NCBI GenBank assembly: GCA_002748835.1
Contig: PDTL01000015.1
Span: forward strand, 1 to 64,000
Direction: 5' to 3'
Source of the DNA: Deltaproteobacteria bacterium
GTDB lineage: Bacteria; Desulfobacterota; Desulfobacteria; Desulfobacterales; GCA-2748835
Length of the DNA: 64,000 nt
Below, piece by piece: positions 39,601 to 48,827 of this stretch (within the stretch, counting starts at the first letter, position 1; each line of letters opens with the position of its first letter). The translations under genes and the position numbers were made by a program. The notes under the pieces were generated by a model, which worked only from the letters and a program-made list of their open reading frames with translations, was not told the DNA's origin and made no database searches.

Positions 39601-40424
39601 ATCCGGATGTTCAGATTTTTCTGAAGGCCTTCTGCTTTCAAACGATTTCGAAATGCGGTGTAATCCTCGCCGGACAGCACCACCAGGACAGAGATCCCGG
39701 CAGAATCCCGTCCCCGGACTTCCAGACGGTCAATGCTGTTCAGTACACTGTTGATCTCCCGATACAGCCCCAGCGCACTGGGGGATGCGGCCTCCGCTCC
39801 CCGCCCCATGAGACGCCGCACCTTAGCGAGGTTGGCGATCAGCTCTTCCTGAATTCGCCACTGGACATCCCGCAGCACATCCAGCCGCCGGTCCGATCGG
39901 CGAACCACATCCGCTGGTAGTCGCCCCATGGCAGCGTTCAGCCTTGCAGTTTCTTTGTGAATCACCCCTGCCAGCTGACTGGCAATCGCATCAACACGGG
40001 CAACCGCAACCGGATCCATGAACAGGACTTGAAACGCTGCATCGGTTTTCGCGTAAAGGGAGCGTCTGGTCAGGTCCCGAATTCCGGCCTCACCGCCCAG
40101 GTAGGCGTCATCAGATAAAAAATCAATGCCTGAAGCCCTGCTGCCGGCAGCCAATACCAGGTCATCCACCTGCCTGGCAAGCTGATCGATCTGCCGTGCC
40201 ACACGGTGTGCATCCGCCGGTTCAGCAGCTCTGAATCCAACCATTCCGGCCAATCCGCAATTCAACTGGCTTACGGAAACGGGAAACAGGACCAGGGAAC
40301 CGGGTGGCACCTGCCGCAGGTGACGGCACCAGTAAATGTCAGCAATGAGAACGTCACCGAGCTGTTTTAGCCCGTTTTTAATGCGTTTGGATAGATGCTG
40401 TATACGGATGTGCTTCATCGGCAT
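36672..40424 (-). CDS. Giant GlmS-like protein: class II amidotransferase plus two SIS domains with insertions
   Basis: 1250 residues against about 610 for GlmS. Glutaminase motifs in order: CGLAGMVGF (C56), RGRDSAG (237-243), HTRWAS (346-351), LNGDIDN (382-388), TDTKMI (about 409). About 155 residues more than in GlmS separate the first two motifs. SIS1 has SQSGTTTDT (678-686) and SVASTKAF. SIS2 keeps a KKHIDLS histidine, but the usual Glu before it appears replaced. A block resembling the GlmS C-terminus (KTVTV, about 1049) is followed by some 200 extra residues. The nucleophile Cys is not N-terminal: 55 residues precede it, so maturation would be needed. Role probably amino sugar or related sugar-phosphate synthesis, not proven. 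Confidence 0.75.
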   Translation of the reverse strand: MPMKHIRIQHLSKRIKNGLKQLGDVLIADIYWCRHLRQVPPGSLVLFPVSVSQLNCGLAGMVGFRAAEPADAHRVARQIDQLARQVDDLVLAAGSRASGIDFLSDDAYLGGEAGIRDLTRRSLYAKTDAAFQVLFMDPVAVARVDAIASQLAGVIHKETARLNAAMGRLPADVVRRSDRRLDVLRDVQWRIQEELIANLAKVRRLMGRGAEAASPSALGLYREINSVLNSIDRLEVRGRDSAGISVLVVLSGEDYTAFRNRLKAEGLQKNLNIRMTADVLVNNTIRIRERVSDGDQPVSLIFTYKVAAEIGALGDNIRFLRSQVRNDGILEVVSRFFRLNHTVSAHTRWASVGAISESNCHPVDNGTRTHTRTRSGMIHVCLNGDIDNYLALKKAYEDRWDLLPESVTTDTKMIPLQVQHYLNGGADIETAFRRAVSDFQGSHAIILQTDLAPGKLFLAQQGSGQAIFVGIGERGYMPTSEVYGFVEETDTYIKLDGNRKSGANGDRPFIGQIVILSQDSGGGLSGIRSMTYDGTPIPMTKADLLTTDITSRDIDRQSFSHFFLKEIFEAPDSVVKTLQGRWRSAVEGDGGMETRLGETEVPERILSALRNGSIRRIFFIGQGTAGVAARAGAEILSHYLNTTDVQVASAKASELSGFRLGPDDGGGSMADALVIAISQSGTTTDTNRSVDMVRERGGYTLAIVNRRDSDLTFNVDGVLYTSSGRDIEMSVASTKAFYSQIVATALISLHLASATGRRDSQFVSRELQALIRLPEQMTRLLSRKEVIRQSAERLAVTRTYWAAVGSGPNKATADEIRIKLSELCYKTLSSDYVEDKKHIDLSSEPLILVCAAGAREQVVGDIIKDTAIFKAHKAAPVVICDEGESRFTPYAEDVFFVPPVAEHLAPIMGTLVGHLWGYYAALAIHEGSRFLYNHRKALQETVETATAAGADIYEVILEPQFREQTAAFYKDFRQRVSANRFPADMTPLAVSDITLLLKYLSGRLPVSDFEIDFQIKGTPRNMLDTLFDCMGTSINDLSRPVDAIKHQAKTVTVGTSRIAEKLSGVLFDGLEARGIDLSALTARNVIVLKNLQEIIEHVRGAVHYRVTGLNLLGEPDAHTRIDVLKKDGILADVPSRVETDSTLQGTKRILMREGNVYIGRGLSDKRSILLIPVLSAEGRDAAIMLFNVAFKSAVPLFVKVKALGGKHERIKNIMQEKGIAWNDALLDPVAMEDLFGLSAEKIGDIIAAGQ

Positions 40425-40535
40425 CCCCTAGTGCCGTTTGTGAACAGTGTATGGGTTCCGGCGGCACAGCTGTGCGATTCTGCAATGGACAGAACGTCTA
40501 ATTTTAGGAACACGACGCCGTTATGTACGAGACGT

Positions 40536-41900
40536 CTATCCCGCCTGACGGGTTTCGAAATAACGGGACATCAAACGGCGTGACCATTCGGCTGCCCGGG
40601 TCCCCAGGTATTTCTGATGCGCAATCAATACAGCCACCGCGATGGCTGGTTTTCCGCTGCCCAGATCCGCAAATCCGGTGAACCAGTCATACCGGTAATC
40701 GTTACCATCTCCGGTTCCGATGGATCCGGTCTTTCCACCGATGGTCAGGCCTGCCGGCAATGGATACGGGCGATATTTTTTAAACGCTTTTCTAGCCGTC
40801 CCATATCGGACCGTGGCGATCATCATTTTCTTCAGCGCGGCTGCTGTCTGCGGAGAGACCATGAGAGGCGCCGCTGTATCGGCTTTGCCTGGCGCATACC
40901 GGGCGGCCCCTGCCTCTCCTGTGACCGATGCAATCAGCACCGGTTCCGGCAGGTTGCCTCCGCACATGGGAAATGCACCGAGTACAACGCCGTGCAGGGG
41001 TGTAATCCGGGTATCCTGGTTGAACCCGCAGGCCAGCTCAGCCCAGTGGTAGGTATCGGTACCGGCAGTAAAACGTCCCGGTGTTACCGGAAGGTCTGCA
41101 GAAAAATCCCGGTTGAAACCGAATTTATCCGCATAGGTGTCGAGGAGTGTCTGCTGCAGTTCAATGGCACCGATTTTTCCGAATACCGGATTGACCGACT
41201 CGGCAAATGCCCGTTCGAGGGAAATCCGGTTCGTATACCGGTTGTTCTTATTTCTCAGCTGGCGTTTATACAGCGTATATTTTCCACCATTAAATCGCAG
41301 CTGGGTGGATGGAGACATCTGCTTTGCATCGATCACACCGGCAGCTGACACAATTTTAAACAGGCTGGCTGCAGGGAAATCATGGTTCAAGCAAAGATTT
41401 TCTTCCGTATGCCTGTCATCGTATCCGCCCAGGGCAATCACCCTGCCCGTGGCTGTTTCCATCACCACCATACAGGCATAACGGGGCCGTCCGCGATCCA
41501 ATTGGCCCAGATGATCCAGAATCTGGTTCAGGTAGGGCTGCAACTCAGGGGAGAGCGTGGTCTCCACAGAGAGAAGTTCCCCGTCATGAAGTGTCTTGTA
41601 TGCGCCTGGAACCGGACGGTTCCAGTTTACTTTTCTGGCCCAGGCTTTCAGAAAGGTGCTGTCAATCACTGCGGCTGCCGGCTTCGGTGCCGGCAGCTCT
41701 GTCTGAGGACGGTCCGGGGACCGCGAGACATCCTCGCGGTAGGCCCAGAAAAAGCACCCGGCGATGATCAACACCAACGCGCAGAAAATGAGCCGCCGGT
41801 TTCGCCGTTTCCGGGCCGCGATGCGTCGCCGGTTGGGCAGCAACGCCGCTTTGGACGGGCGATAGTTGCTCCAGTCCTGTCTGATGGGATATTCGCCCAC
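40536..41900 (-). CDS. Penicillin-binding transpeptidase, single domain
   Basis: 454 residues, GTG start with GGGAGTT upstream. A basic cytoplasmic N-terminus, one membrane helix (about 37-54), a short linker, then a transpeptidase domain with SLFK (179-182, catalytic serine), SVN (235-237) and KTGS (about 395). No glycosyltransferase domain and no PASTA repeats. Peptidoglycan cross-linking in the periplasm; similar to small class B PBPs. It lies alone between metG and the GlmS-like gene. Confidence 0.85.
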   Translation of the reverse strand: MGEYPIRQDWSNYRPSKAALLPNRRRIAARKRRNRRLIFCALVLIIAGCFFWAYREDVSRSPDRPQTELPAPKPAAAVIDSTFLKAWARKVNWNRPVPGAYKTLHDGELLSVETTLSPELQPYLNQILDHLGQLDRGRPRYACMVVMETATGRVIALGGYDDRHTEENLCLNHDFPAASLFKIVSAAGVIDAKQMSPSTQLRFNGGKYTLYKRQLRNKNNRYTNRISLERAFAESVNPVFGKIGAIELQQTLLDTYADKFGFNRDFSADLPVTPGRFTAGTDTYHWAELACGFNQDTRITPLHGVVLGAFPMCGGNLPEPVLIASVTGEAGAARYAPGKADTAAPLMVSPQTAAALKKMMIATVRYGTARKAFKKYRPYPLPAGLTIGGKTGSIGTGDGNDYRYDWFTGFADLGSGKPAIAVAVLIAHQKYLGTRAAEWSRRLMSRYFETRQAG

Positions 41901-41954
41901 GTCAACTCCCTGCCTTGAAGATCCTGTTACCGATCAAGAAATCCGGGGTCCAGA

Positions 41955-43907
41955 TCAGGATACCGGTGTTCCCGGAGCCACATCCCCGTCAAGTGTCGCG
42001 ATGACTGCGCCCTTCTTGTCCACGCAGGCAAGGACCATGCCGTTGGATTCGATACCCATGAGCTTGGCGGGCTTCAGGTTAGCCACAAGCATCACCTGCT
42101 TGCCGATCATGGCATCGGACGTATAGGATTTGGCAATACCGGACACCACGGTTCGCGGTTCACCTTCCCCCAGGTCCACGGAGAGTTTCAGAAGCTTGTT
42201 TGACTTGGGTACCGGTTCTGCGGCAACCACAGTTCCGACCCGGAGATCGACCTTGAAAAAATCATCAATACCGATCATGTTCTTGAGTGGCGGTGACAGT
42301 GTTTTTTCCGGCGCTGCTTCAGCCAGCGCCTCCGCCAGTTTCTCCGTATCGATGCGGGGGAACAGGATGATCGACTTCATCAGCGTTGTTCCCGGCTGCA
42401 GCATCTGCCACTGTTTTAAAAGCGCCAGGCTGAAAAACGGGGTATCCGGCACACCGCCCAGGCGTTCGTGCATGATCTTTGCCGATCCCGGCATGACCGG
42501 ATAGATGAGGCCCGTGATCACCCGCAGGCTTTCCAGCAGGTTGTACATCACCGTATCCAGCTGAGTCCGGGCGGACGTGTCTTTGGCCAGCTGCCAAGGC
42601 AGGGTGACGTCGATATATTTGTTGATATGGCTGATAAATGCCCAGACCGCCTGCAGGGCCTTATGAAAGCGGAAACCTGCCATTTCCCTTTCATAGGTTT
42701 CGATGGTGGTCATGGCATGGGTGGAAAGCCCTAAATCAAAGGTTTTTTCCGTTTCTGCATCAAAGGCGGGAACCGTTCCACCACACCACCGGTGGGCCAT
42801 GGTCAGCACCCGGGAAAACAGATTGCCCAGGTCATTGGCAAGATCGGAATTGATCCGGTGGACCAGGACGGCTTCGGAAAAATTGGAATCCAGCCCAAAG
42901 GACATGTCCCGCATGAGGAAAAAACGGAACGCATCCAGCCCATACGTGTCCTTCATGTCAAGCGGACTCACCACGTTCCCCAGGCTTTTTGACATCTTGC
43001 TCTGGTCCACGTTCCAGTATCCGTGCACATTCAGATGATTGTACAGGGGAATGCCAGCCGCTTTCAGCATGGTGGGCCAATAGATACCGTGGGGTTTGAT
43101 GATATCTTTTGCAACGATATGCTGGACGCCGGGCCAGTAGCGATTGAATTTTTCGCCATCCGGATACCCAAGCGCAGACAGATAGTTCACCAGGGCATCA
43201 AACCAGACATAGGTGACATAGTTCTCGTCAAAAGGAAGGGTGATGCCCCAGGTCAGCCGGGTCTTGGGCCGTGAGATACACAGGTCTTCCAGAGGGTCGC
43301 GCAGGAAGGCCAGGATTTCGTTCCGGTACCGTTCCGGCCGGATGAACTCGGGATTCGACTGGATGTGGTCGATAAGCCAATCCTGATACTTGCTCATCCG
43401 GAAAAAATAATTGGCTTCTTTGATCCGCCTGGGTGCGACTTCATGATCCGGGCATTTGCCGTCCACCAGCTCCCGCTCATGGTAGAATCGTTCACACCCC
43501 GTACAGTAGAGGCCTTCGTATTCACTGAAATAGATATCACCGCTGTCATAAATTTTCTGGAGGATGCCTTCAACCACCCGGATATGATCCGGATCCGTGG
43601 TACGGATAAACTGGTCGTTTTCAATGGCCATTTCCGGCCAGAGGTTCCGGAACAAGGCGCTGATGCTGTCCACATATTCCCGGGGGCTCACCCCCTGTTT
43701 TTCAGCTGCTTCGACAATCTTGTCCCCATGTTCATCGGTGCCGGTGAGAAAATAGGTATCCAGCCCCTGCATGGCATGGAACCGGCATGCGACATCTGCG
43801 GCAATGGTGGTATACGCATGCCCCAGGTGGGGTTTGGCGTTCACGTAATAGATGGGGGTGGTGATATAAAAAGGCGACGCTTCCGGCGCCTGGCTGGGTG
43901 TCGTCAT
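41955..43907 (-). CDS. metG: Methionyl-tRNA synthetase (MetG)
   Basis: 650 residues. Class I signature PHLGHAY, zinc-binding CTGC followed by CPDH, and KMSKSLGN. A C-terminal EMAP/Trbp111-like tRNA-binding domain lies at about 545-650 (FFKVDLRVGTVVAAE), so it is the long dimeric form. AAGGAAC precedes the ATG. Downstream of ricT and holB in the same direction. Confidence 0.96.
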   Translation of the reverse strand: MTTPSQAPEASPFYITTPIYYVNAKPHLGHAYTTIAADVACRFHAMQGLDTYFLTGTDEHGDKIVEAAEKQGVSPREYVDSISALFRNLWPEMAIENDQFIRTTDPDHIRVVEGILQKIYDSGDIYFSEYEGLYCTGCERFYHERELVDGKCPDHEVAPRRIKEANYFFRMSKYQDWLIDHIQSNPEFIRPERYRNEILAFLRDPLEDLCISRPKTRLTWGITLPFDENYVTYVWFDALVNYLSALGYPDGEKFNRYWPGVQHIVAKDIIKPHGIYWPTMLKAAGIPLYNHLNVHGYWNVDQSKMSKSLGNVVSPLDMKDTYGLDAFRFFLMRDMSFGLDSNFSEAVLVHRINSDLANDLGNLFSRVLTMAHRWCGGTVPAFDAETEKTFDLGLSTHAMTTIETYEREMAGFRFHKALQAVWAFISHINKYIDVTLPWQLAKDTSARTQLDTVMYNLLESLRVITGLIYPVMPGSAKIMHERLGGVPDTPFFSLALLKQWQMLQPGTTLMKSIILFPRIDTEKLAEALAEAAPEKTLSPPLKNMIGIDDFFKVDLRVGTVVAAEPVPKSNKLLKLSVDLGEGEPRTVVSGIAKSYTSDAMIGKQVMLVANLKPAKLMGIESNGMVLACVDKKGAVIATLDGDVAPGTPVS

Positions 43908-43999
43908 GTTCTGTTCCTTACACAGACACTTCCGTCAACTGTTTGTCGGCGGAATATCATAGGGTATCATCATATTGCATACGCTTCGGGTGTAGGCGG

Positions 44000-44818
44000 T
44001 CAGGTGCCACCAGTTCCCGGGCGACGACCGGTAATCGTGCCTGCTGCGATCTCCGCTTCGCTGCCGTCCTCAAACCGGACCACCACCCTTTCTGCCAGCA
44101 CATTCTGACGCAGGACTTTGGCCCGGCCTTTTTCCGTCTCAACAAACCGGCCGCATTTGGGCAATTTTTTCTTCAGCTCCACATAGGTGCTGTTCTCATA
44201 GGTCAGGCAGCACATGAGACGGCCGCACAGACCTGAAATCTTTGTGGGATTGAGCGAAAGACCCTGCTCCTTGGCCATGCGGATCGACACCGGTTCAAAA
44301 TTCTCCAGAAACGATGTGCAGCACACTTCCCGGCCGCACCGGCCAATGCCTCCGAGCATTTTTGCCTGGTTTCGGATCCCCACCTGACGCATTTCAATAC
44401 GGATGCGGAACCGTTTTACCAGGTCTTTCACCAGCTGACGGAAATCGACCCGCCCTTCTGCGGTGAAAAAAAAGGTCAGCTTGGCTGCATCAAAGGCACT
44501 TTCCACGGCAAAGAGGTTCATCTGCAGCCCCAGACGTTCGATACAGTCCAGGCAATACGCATGGGCCTCGTCCTCAAGCCGCGCATTGGCCTCGCGCTGG
44601 GCAAAATCCGCCTTCGTGGCCATCCGGAACACCTTTTTCAGGGGCCCCTTTGACGCGCGTTCTGCCTCAGGAATCGGCGCATTGGCAACAATGGCAAAAC
44701 CGAGTCCCTGCTCACTCTCAACAATGACCGCATCCCCCGGTTCCAAGACAAATGCACCGCACAAAAAATCGTATATTTTACCTGCCGGTTTAAACCGGAC
44801 CCCGACTACTTTCCTCAT
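44000..44818 (-). CDS. ricT: PSP1-domain protein (RicT/YaaT-like)
   Basis: 272 residues. The PSP1 core (RIEMRQVGIRNQAKMLGGIG) is followed by the Cys-rich CGREVCCTSFL and CGRLMCCLTYE blocks that in RicT bind an iron-sulfur cluster with partners. Overlaps the 3' end of holB by 29 bases. The holB-ricT-metG order is widespread in bacteria and supports the call. Confidence 0.9.
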   Translation of the reverse strand: MRKVVGVRFKPAGKIYDFLCGAFVLEPGDAVIVESEQGLGFAIVANAPIPEAERASKGPLKKVFRMATKADFAQREANARLEDEAHAYCLDCIERLGLQMNLFAVESAFDAAKLTFFFTAEGRVDFRQLVKDLVKRFRIRIEMRQVGIRNQAKMLGGIGRCGREVCCTSFLENFEPVSIRMAKEQGLSLNPTKISGLCGRLMCCLTYENSTYVELKKKLPKCGRFVETEKGRAKVLRQNVLAERVVVRFEDGSEAEIAAGTITGRRPGTGGT

Positions 44819-45827
44819 AGCTCTCTTCGCTTGTACACCGGAGCAGCATCACCTCCAGTGCAAGGCGCATTGCCGCATTCGATTCCAAGGCCTTCCGGGC
44901 GCTGCGAACCGCTTCAATGCGCTGTAACCATATGGCCGACGGCACGGCTGCTGCCATAGCGGCAATTGCGTCTCCATGATCCCGATTATAGATCCCTGTG
45001 TGACGGCTCAACACGACCAGGGCATCCCGGTAAATAGATTCGATGATTTCCAATGCGTCTGATAACCGTGCCTGATCTCCTGCCAGCCGGTCTGCCACCG
45101 TCAGCATCCGAAGCGGATCGTTCCGGTCCGGTCCGGTCAATACCGGTACCAGCCAGTTTCTCAAGGTCTGCCATTCCGGATCCATCAGTCGCAGGGCCCG
45201 CCGCATACTGCCGCCGGACAGGGACGCCGGCAAGGAGAGAGGGTCCGGTGCCACGCCAGTAATGACGGAAAGCAGGCGGGCCACGCTGGTATCAGACAGC
45301 GGATGAAAGCGGATCTGCTGGCTGCGGGACGTCAAGGTGGGTAGGACATCCCCTGCCGCCGGCGCAGACAGAATGAAAATCGTCCGGGCAGGCGGTTCCT
45401 CGATCACTTTCAGAAGCGCATTTCCCGATTCCAGGTTCAGCTTTTGCGCATCCGGAATCCGGATGACCCTGAACCGGGCTTCCATGGGCTTTAACGAAAT
45501 CGCCGATAACAGTTCACGGACCTGCGCCACCCGGATGCCGTTGCCTTCGGAACCAAGGACGTGCATATCTGGATGCTGGTCCTTCCGGATCAGTCTGCAG
45601 GAGCGGCAGGCTCCGCAGGGTTCGATACCACTGTCCGCATTCGGTTCCCCGCAGTTTAACGCCATAGAAAAAACCGTTGCGGCGGTTCGTTTTCCCACGC
45701 CGTCAGGCCCGGTGAACAAAAGCGCATGGGGAATCCGCTTTGATTCCAGAAACGAGCGCAGAATGAAAACGGGACGTTCCTGATCCAGTAACGCCCCGAA
45801 ACGATAATTTGATTCCACCCGGTTCAC
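44790..45827 (-). CDS. holB: DNA polymerase III delta' subunit (HolB)
   Basis: 345 residues, GTG start. AAA+ clamp-loader subunit: P-loop-like GPDGVGKRT, a zinc module CGACRSC after a first cysteine, SGNALLKVIEEPP (sensor region) and LTSRSQQIRFHPL. Translationally coupled to ricT downstream. Confidence 0.92.
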   Translation of the reverse strand: MNRVESNYRFGALLDQERPVFILRSFLESKRIPHALLFTGPDGVGKRTAATVFSMALNCGEPNADSGIEPCGACRSCRLIRKDQHPDMHVLGSEGNGIRVAQVRELLSAISLKPMEARFRVIRIPDAQKLNLESGNALLKVIEEPPARTIFILSAPAAGDVLPTLTSRSQQIRFHPLSDTSVARLLSVITGVAPDPLSLPASLSGGSMRRALRLMDPEWQTLRNWLVPVLTGPDRNDPLRMLTVADRLAGDQARLSDALEIIESIYRDALVVLSRHTGIYNRDHGDAIAAMAAAVPSAIWLQRIEAVRSARKALESNAAMRLALEVMLLRCTSEESYEESSRGPV

Positions 45828-45877
45828 GCGTTCTTCACCATCCCCGGAGCTTTTCCCCGGTGCCAGATCGCCTGGGG

Positions 45878-46153
45878 TCAGTAGTCGACCCGCTCTTTCA
45901 ACTCTTTACCGCATTTGAAAAACGGCAATTTTTTGGGCTTTATCATCACTTTTTCTCCGGTTTTCGGATTTCGCCCAGTGTAGCTCTTATATTTTTTCAC
46001 ATAGAAACTGCACAAGCCCCGGATCTCCACCCGTTCTTCCTTGACCAGGGAATCAGTCATGGCGTCAAAAAAGATCTGTACCACCTCAGCCGCTTCAGCT
46101 TTTGAAATATCCGCTTCCACCTTCAATGCGGAAATCAGCTCCAATTTATTCAT
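45878..46153 (-). CDS. HU/IHF-family DNA-binding protein
   Basis: 91 residues, typical length. IRGLCSFYVKKYKSYTGRNPKTGE contains the beta-arm with RNPKTGE. The body start MNKLELISAL and the C-terminal FFKCGKELKERV fit. Whether it is HU or one IHF subunit cannot be told from one sequence. AGGAG lies 6 bases before the ATG; a promoter candidate is upstream. Confidence 0.92.
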   Translation of the reverse strand: MNKLELISALKVEADISKAEAAEVVQIFFDAMTDSLVKEERVEIRGLCSFYVKKYKSYTGRNPKTGEKVMIKPKKLPFFKCGKELKERVDY

Positions 46154-46490
46154 TCCTGCTCCTTTTTGCCGTCATTGCGATGACATTATGCGTGAAAATT
46201 GTAAAAAATAATTCATAAAACACATTGCCCATGCAAGTCAAGACGTTATGTAACCAGAGACGCCTTTTCAATCGTCGATGCATCCACCTGCACCCCCGCA
46301 TACCCACACAGCAGCGCCATTTTCACGATCATTCGGCCATCCATGCCCCCTGTTCAAAAGTTCCCTAATCTTCTGTTAAAAATATAAAAAACATCTGTAA
46401 CCGGTCACCAGATCACCGTTTGATTCCGATCTTAAGCCTCCCTTTGCCGACCTGATCTGGCGTCACTGAATGGATTCATCCAGAACCCGC
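46154..46490. other. Intergenic region between lptD and the HU/IHF-like gene
   Basis: About 337 bases. It holds the promoter candidate described separately and a GC-poor stretch with a weak inverted repeat near 46400-46425. No supported gene. Confidence 0.35.
46212..46241 (-). promoter_or_regulatory. Probable promoter of the HU/IHF-like gene
   Basis: Minus strand TTGACT (46241-46236), 18-base spacer, TATGAA (46217-46212, 4 of 6), about 60 bases upstream of the start codon. Confidence 0.5.
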
Positions 46491-48827
46491 TCAACCGTCA
46501 AGGCCCCGCAGCCGTATCCGCACCTGATAGCGATGATCCCGTGGGGTATCAAAATTGGTTTCAGCAGTGAATGCCGCATGCCAGCAGGCCGCGTTCACGG
46601 TCAGCCCCCATTCGATACGTAGCATATCCTGATAAAGCAAGTCCTTTTCCATCTCACCGAAGACCCACCACCGGGTGCCCGATTCCCACGTGCAGCCGAT
46701 TGTCACGGTTTCGCCTGACGTATCCGTGGCCCTTTCTGATTCCAACGGTTCCCGTAAGTCGATGGTTTCCAGGGGATCCCGGAGATAACTGTAATTCCCG
46801 TACCAGGTCACGAATTCGGGCAGCCGTACACGGAACACGGCATCCAGCTTCAACCATTCATGTGCGTAATTCGACCACGTCCCGTCCACCTGGGCCCTGG
46901 CGCCGGACAGCCCGTTCCACATGAGCCGAAATTCCAAGGGCAGAAAGGGCTCCTGTGTGAGTGCGTTACGGTAGTTGTCAGGATCCGGTTCATCTGCTTC
47001 AAAAAAATCGTAACCTTGGCAGACCTGAAAACGGATCCATTCATGATACCGGCCTTGGCCCCCTTCTTTCCCCGACATCCGCAGGGTGATCACCTGCTCC
47101 AGATCCAGGGTAAGCAGGCTCTGCCGGTCAATCCGGTCCACAGAAGTTTCCATTTCAGGAAAATCATCCTGATCCACATCCGGGACATACCGGTAACGGA
47201 TTCGGGGGTAGAGCGAATGCTTCATCCTGTCAGCATTACCTGGTGCGGTTTTAAACACCCGAAATAGCTCTGTTGAAACCGCAGCGCCCGCCTCCCAGAG
47301 CTCCCGGTGATGATAGACGTACCCTTCAGCGGGCACTGGTGCTGTTTCTGTTCCGGATGCAAGCTGTTCATCCGCATACCACTGGGTCAACCGGGCACCA
47401 ACATAGGGATCCAGGGTCACCCCCGCATCCAGCGTCAAAGGAATGGACAACCGGTAAAAAGTATCCAGCCGGTGACTGTGGTTGATTTTCCAGGAAAAGC
47501 CGTCATCCCGATCCAGGATTTCCGGATCTTTCTGGTACAAAAAGGCATAGGTTGAACCGGCCTCGCAGAACACCGGGCCCTTGCCCAGTGCATGCCGGCG
47601 CAGGGTCCACCGAAGCTGCGGTACCTTCTGCAGGGTAGCGTCATCCGTATCAAGACGGCGGGCCACCACATTGTCATTCCAGAGCACTTCAGCACTGAAA
47701 CGGTGCAGCGTCCAGTCCCGATAAAGGCCAAACCGGTTGGACCGGACCGTATCGTCATAGGCGTCCAGGCCCCGGTCAAAAAAGGACGCAAACTGATCTG
47801 CCGTATCCCTGTATCCCCGGATCCCGGATCGAAATGCCTTCAGATAATCCGGGTCACTGACAACATCCACGTCCGCTCGAAGGGTCCACCCCCTTCCCAC
47901 AGGGTGATCGGTTTTCATCCGAATCCAGTAGCGGTCATGATTCGGACGGAGCCAGGTATCATCACCGTCCAGGTACCCCCAGTCCTCACTGCCGTCTGTG
48001 CCGTCATCCACTTTGCGATCCCTGAAATAGTCGCCCAGCCACACCCCGGTGCCGCCGCCAGCAAGTCGGTACCGGTATTCGCCGCCCGTTTTGACGCCCC
48101 GTTTTGTCATGGCATGCAGGTAAACAGTGGCATCCGCACTCGGACCCAGGGTCATGAACAGGGGCTGTAAGTATTCAACACCGTTACGAGTGGAATACCC
48201 GATATCCGGCGGAAGCAGCCCGGTCTGCCGTTTTTCCTTAACCGGGAACCAGAGAAACGGGGCATACAGCAGGGGAAACCGACGCGCCCAGAAGGCCGCA
48301 TGGGTGAGCCGGCCATACCCCCCGAGTTCCAGGGAAAGACGGGCCCCGCCGATCTGCCAGTCCGGCACCTCACCCTCACAGGCGGTGACCCGCACATCAT
48401 CGGCAAGAAACGTCGTCTCCCCGGTCTTTTCAATGCGTCCGGCCCGAATCCAGAAATGACGGCTGCTGAGAAACAAAACACCATCTTCGAGGACGCCGGT
48501 GCGGGTCCGGCTGTCATAGGCCAGTCGAGACCCGGACAGCCGTGACTCCGGATCCGATGCAGTGACATGCCCGGCGGCTTGGATGCGGCCCGACGTACGG
48601 TCATAGACAATCTCATCTGCCCGCATCTCCACATCCCCCTGGCGAACCTGCGCATGTCCCGATGCCCGCACGATTTGGCCGGCGTCTTCATAGATCAACC
48701 GGTCTGCCCGCACCTGCCATGCACCGCCGGCGGTTTCTGCAGATGCGTCAGAGAGACAAACAGCTATCAACATCCCCCCGGCGAGCAGCCGCACTGAAAG
48801 GCGTCCCTGGCAAACCCGCTGGATCAT
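46491..48827 (-). CDS. lptD: LPS assembly outer membrane protein (LptD)
   Basis: 778 residues. Signal peptide (LLAGGMLIAVCLSDASA), an N-terminal OstA/LptA-like beta-jellyroll (about 35-140, WQVRADRLIYEDAGQIVRASGHAQVR pattern), then a large beta barrel with the conserved FLWFPVKEKRQTGLLPPDIGYS-type block. Inserts lipopolysaccharide into the outer leaflet. Few cysteines, so the inter-domain disulfide pattern of E. coli LptD is not obvious. Confidence 0.93.
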   Translation of the reverse strand: MIQRVCQGRLSVRLLAGGMLIAVCLSDASAETAGGAWQVRADRLIYEDAGQIVRASGHAQVRQGDVEMRADEIVYDRTSGRIQAAGHVTASDPESRLSGSRLAYDSRTRTGVLEDGVLFLSSRHFWIRAGRIEKTGETTFLADDVRVTACEGEVPDWQIGGARLSLELGGYGRLTHAAFWARRFPLLYAPFLWFPVKEKRQTGLLPPDIGYSTRNGVEYLQPLFMTLGPSADATVYLHAMTKRGVKTGGEYRYRLAGGGTGVWLGDYFRDRKVDDGTDGSEDWGYLDGDDTWLRPNHDRYWIRMKTDHPVGRGWTLRADVDVVSDPDYLKAFRSGIRGYRDTADQFASFFDRGLDAYDDTVRSNRFGLYRDWTLHRFSAEVLWNDNVVARRLDTDDATLQKVPQLRWTLRRHALGKGPVFCEAGSTYAFLYQKDPEILDRDDGFSWKINHSHRLDTFYRLSIPLTLDAGVTLDPYVGARLTQWYADEQLASGTETAPVPAEGYVYHHRELWEAGAAVSTELFRVFKTAPGNADRMKHSLYPRIRYRYVPDVDQDDFPEMETSVDRIDRQSLLTLDLEQVITLRMSGKEGGQGRYHEWIRFQVCQGYDFFEADEPDPDNYRNALTQEPFLPLEFRLMWNGLSGARAQVDGTWSNYAHEWLKLDAVFRVRLPEFVTWYGNYSYLRDPLETIDLREPLESERATDTSGETVTIGCTWESGTRWWVFGEMEKDLLYQDMLRIEWGLTVNAACWHAAFTAETNFDTPRDHRYQVRIRLRGLDG

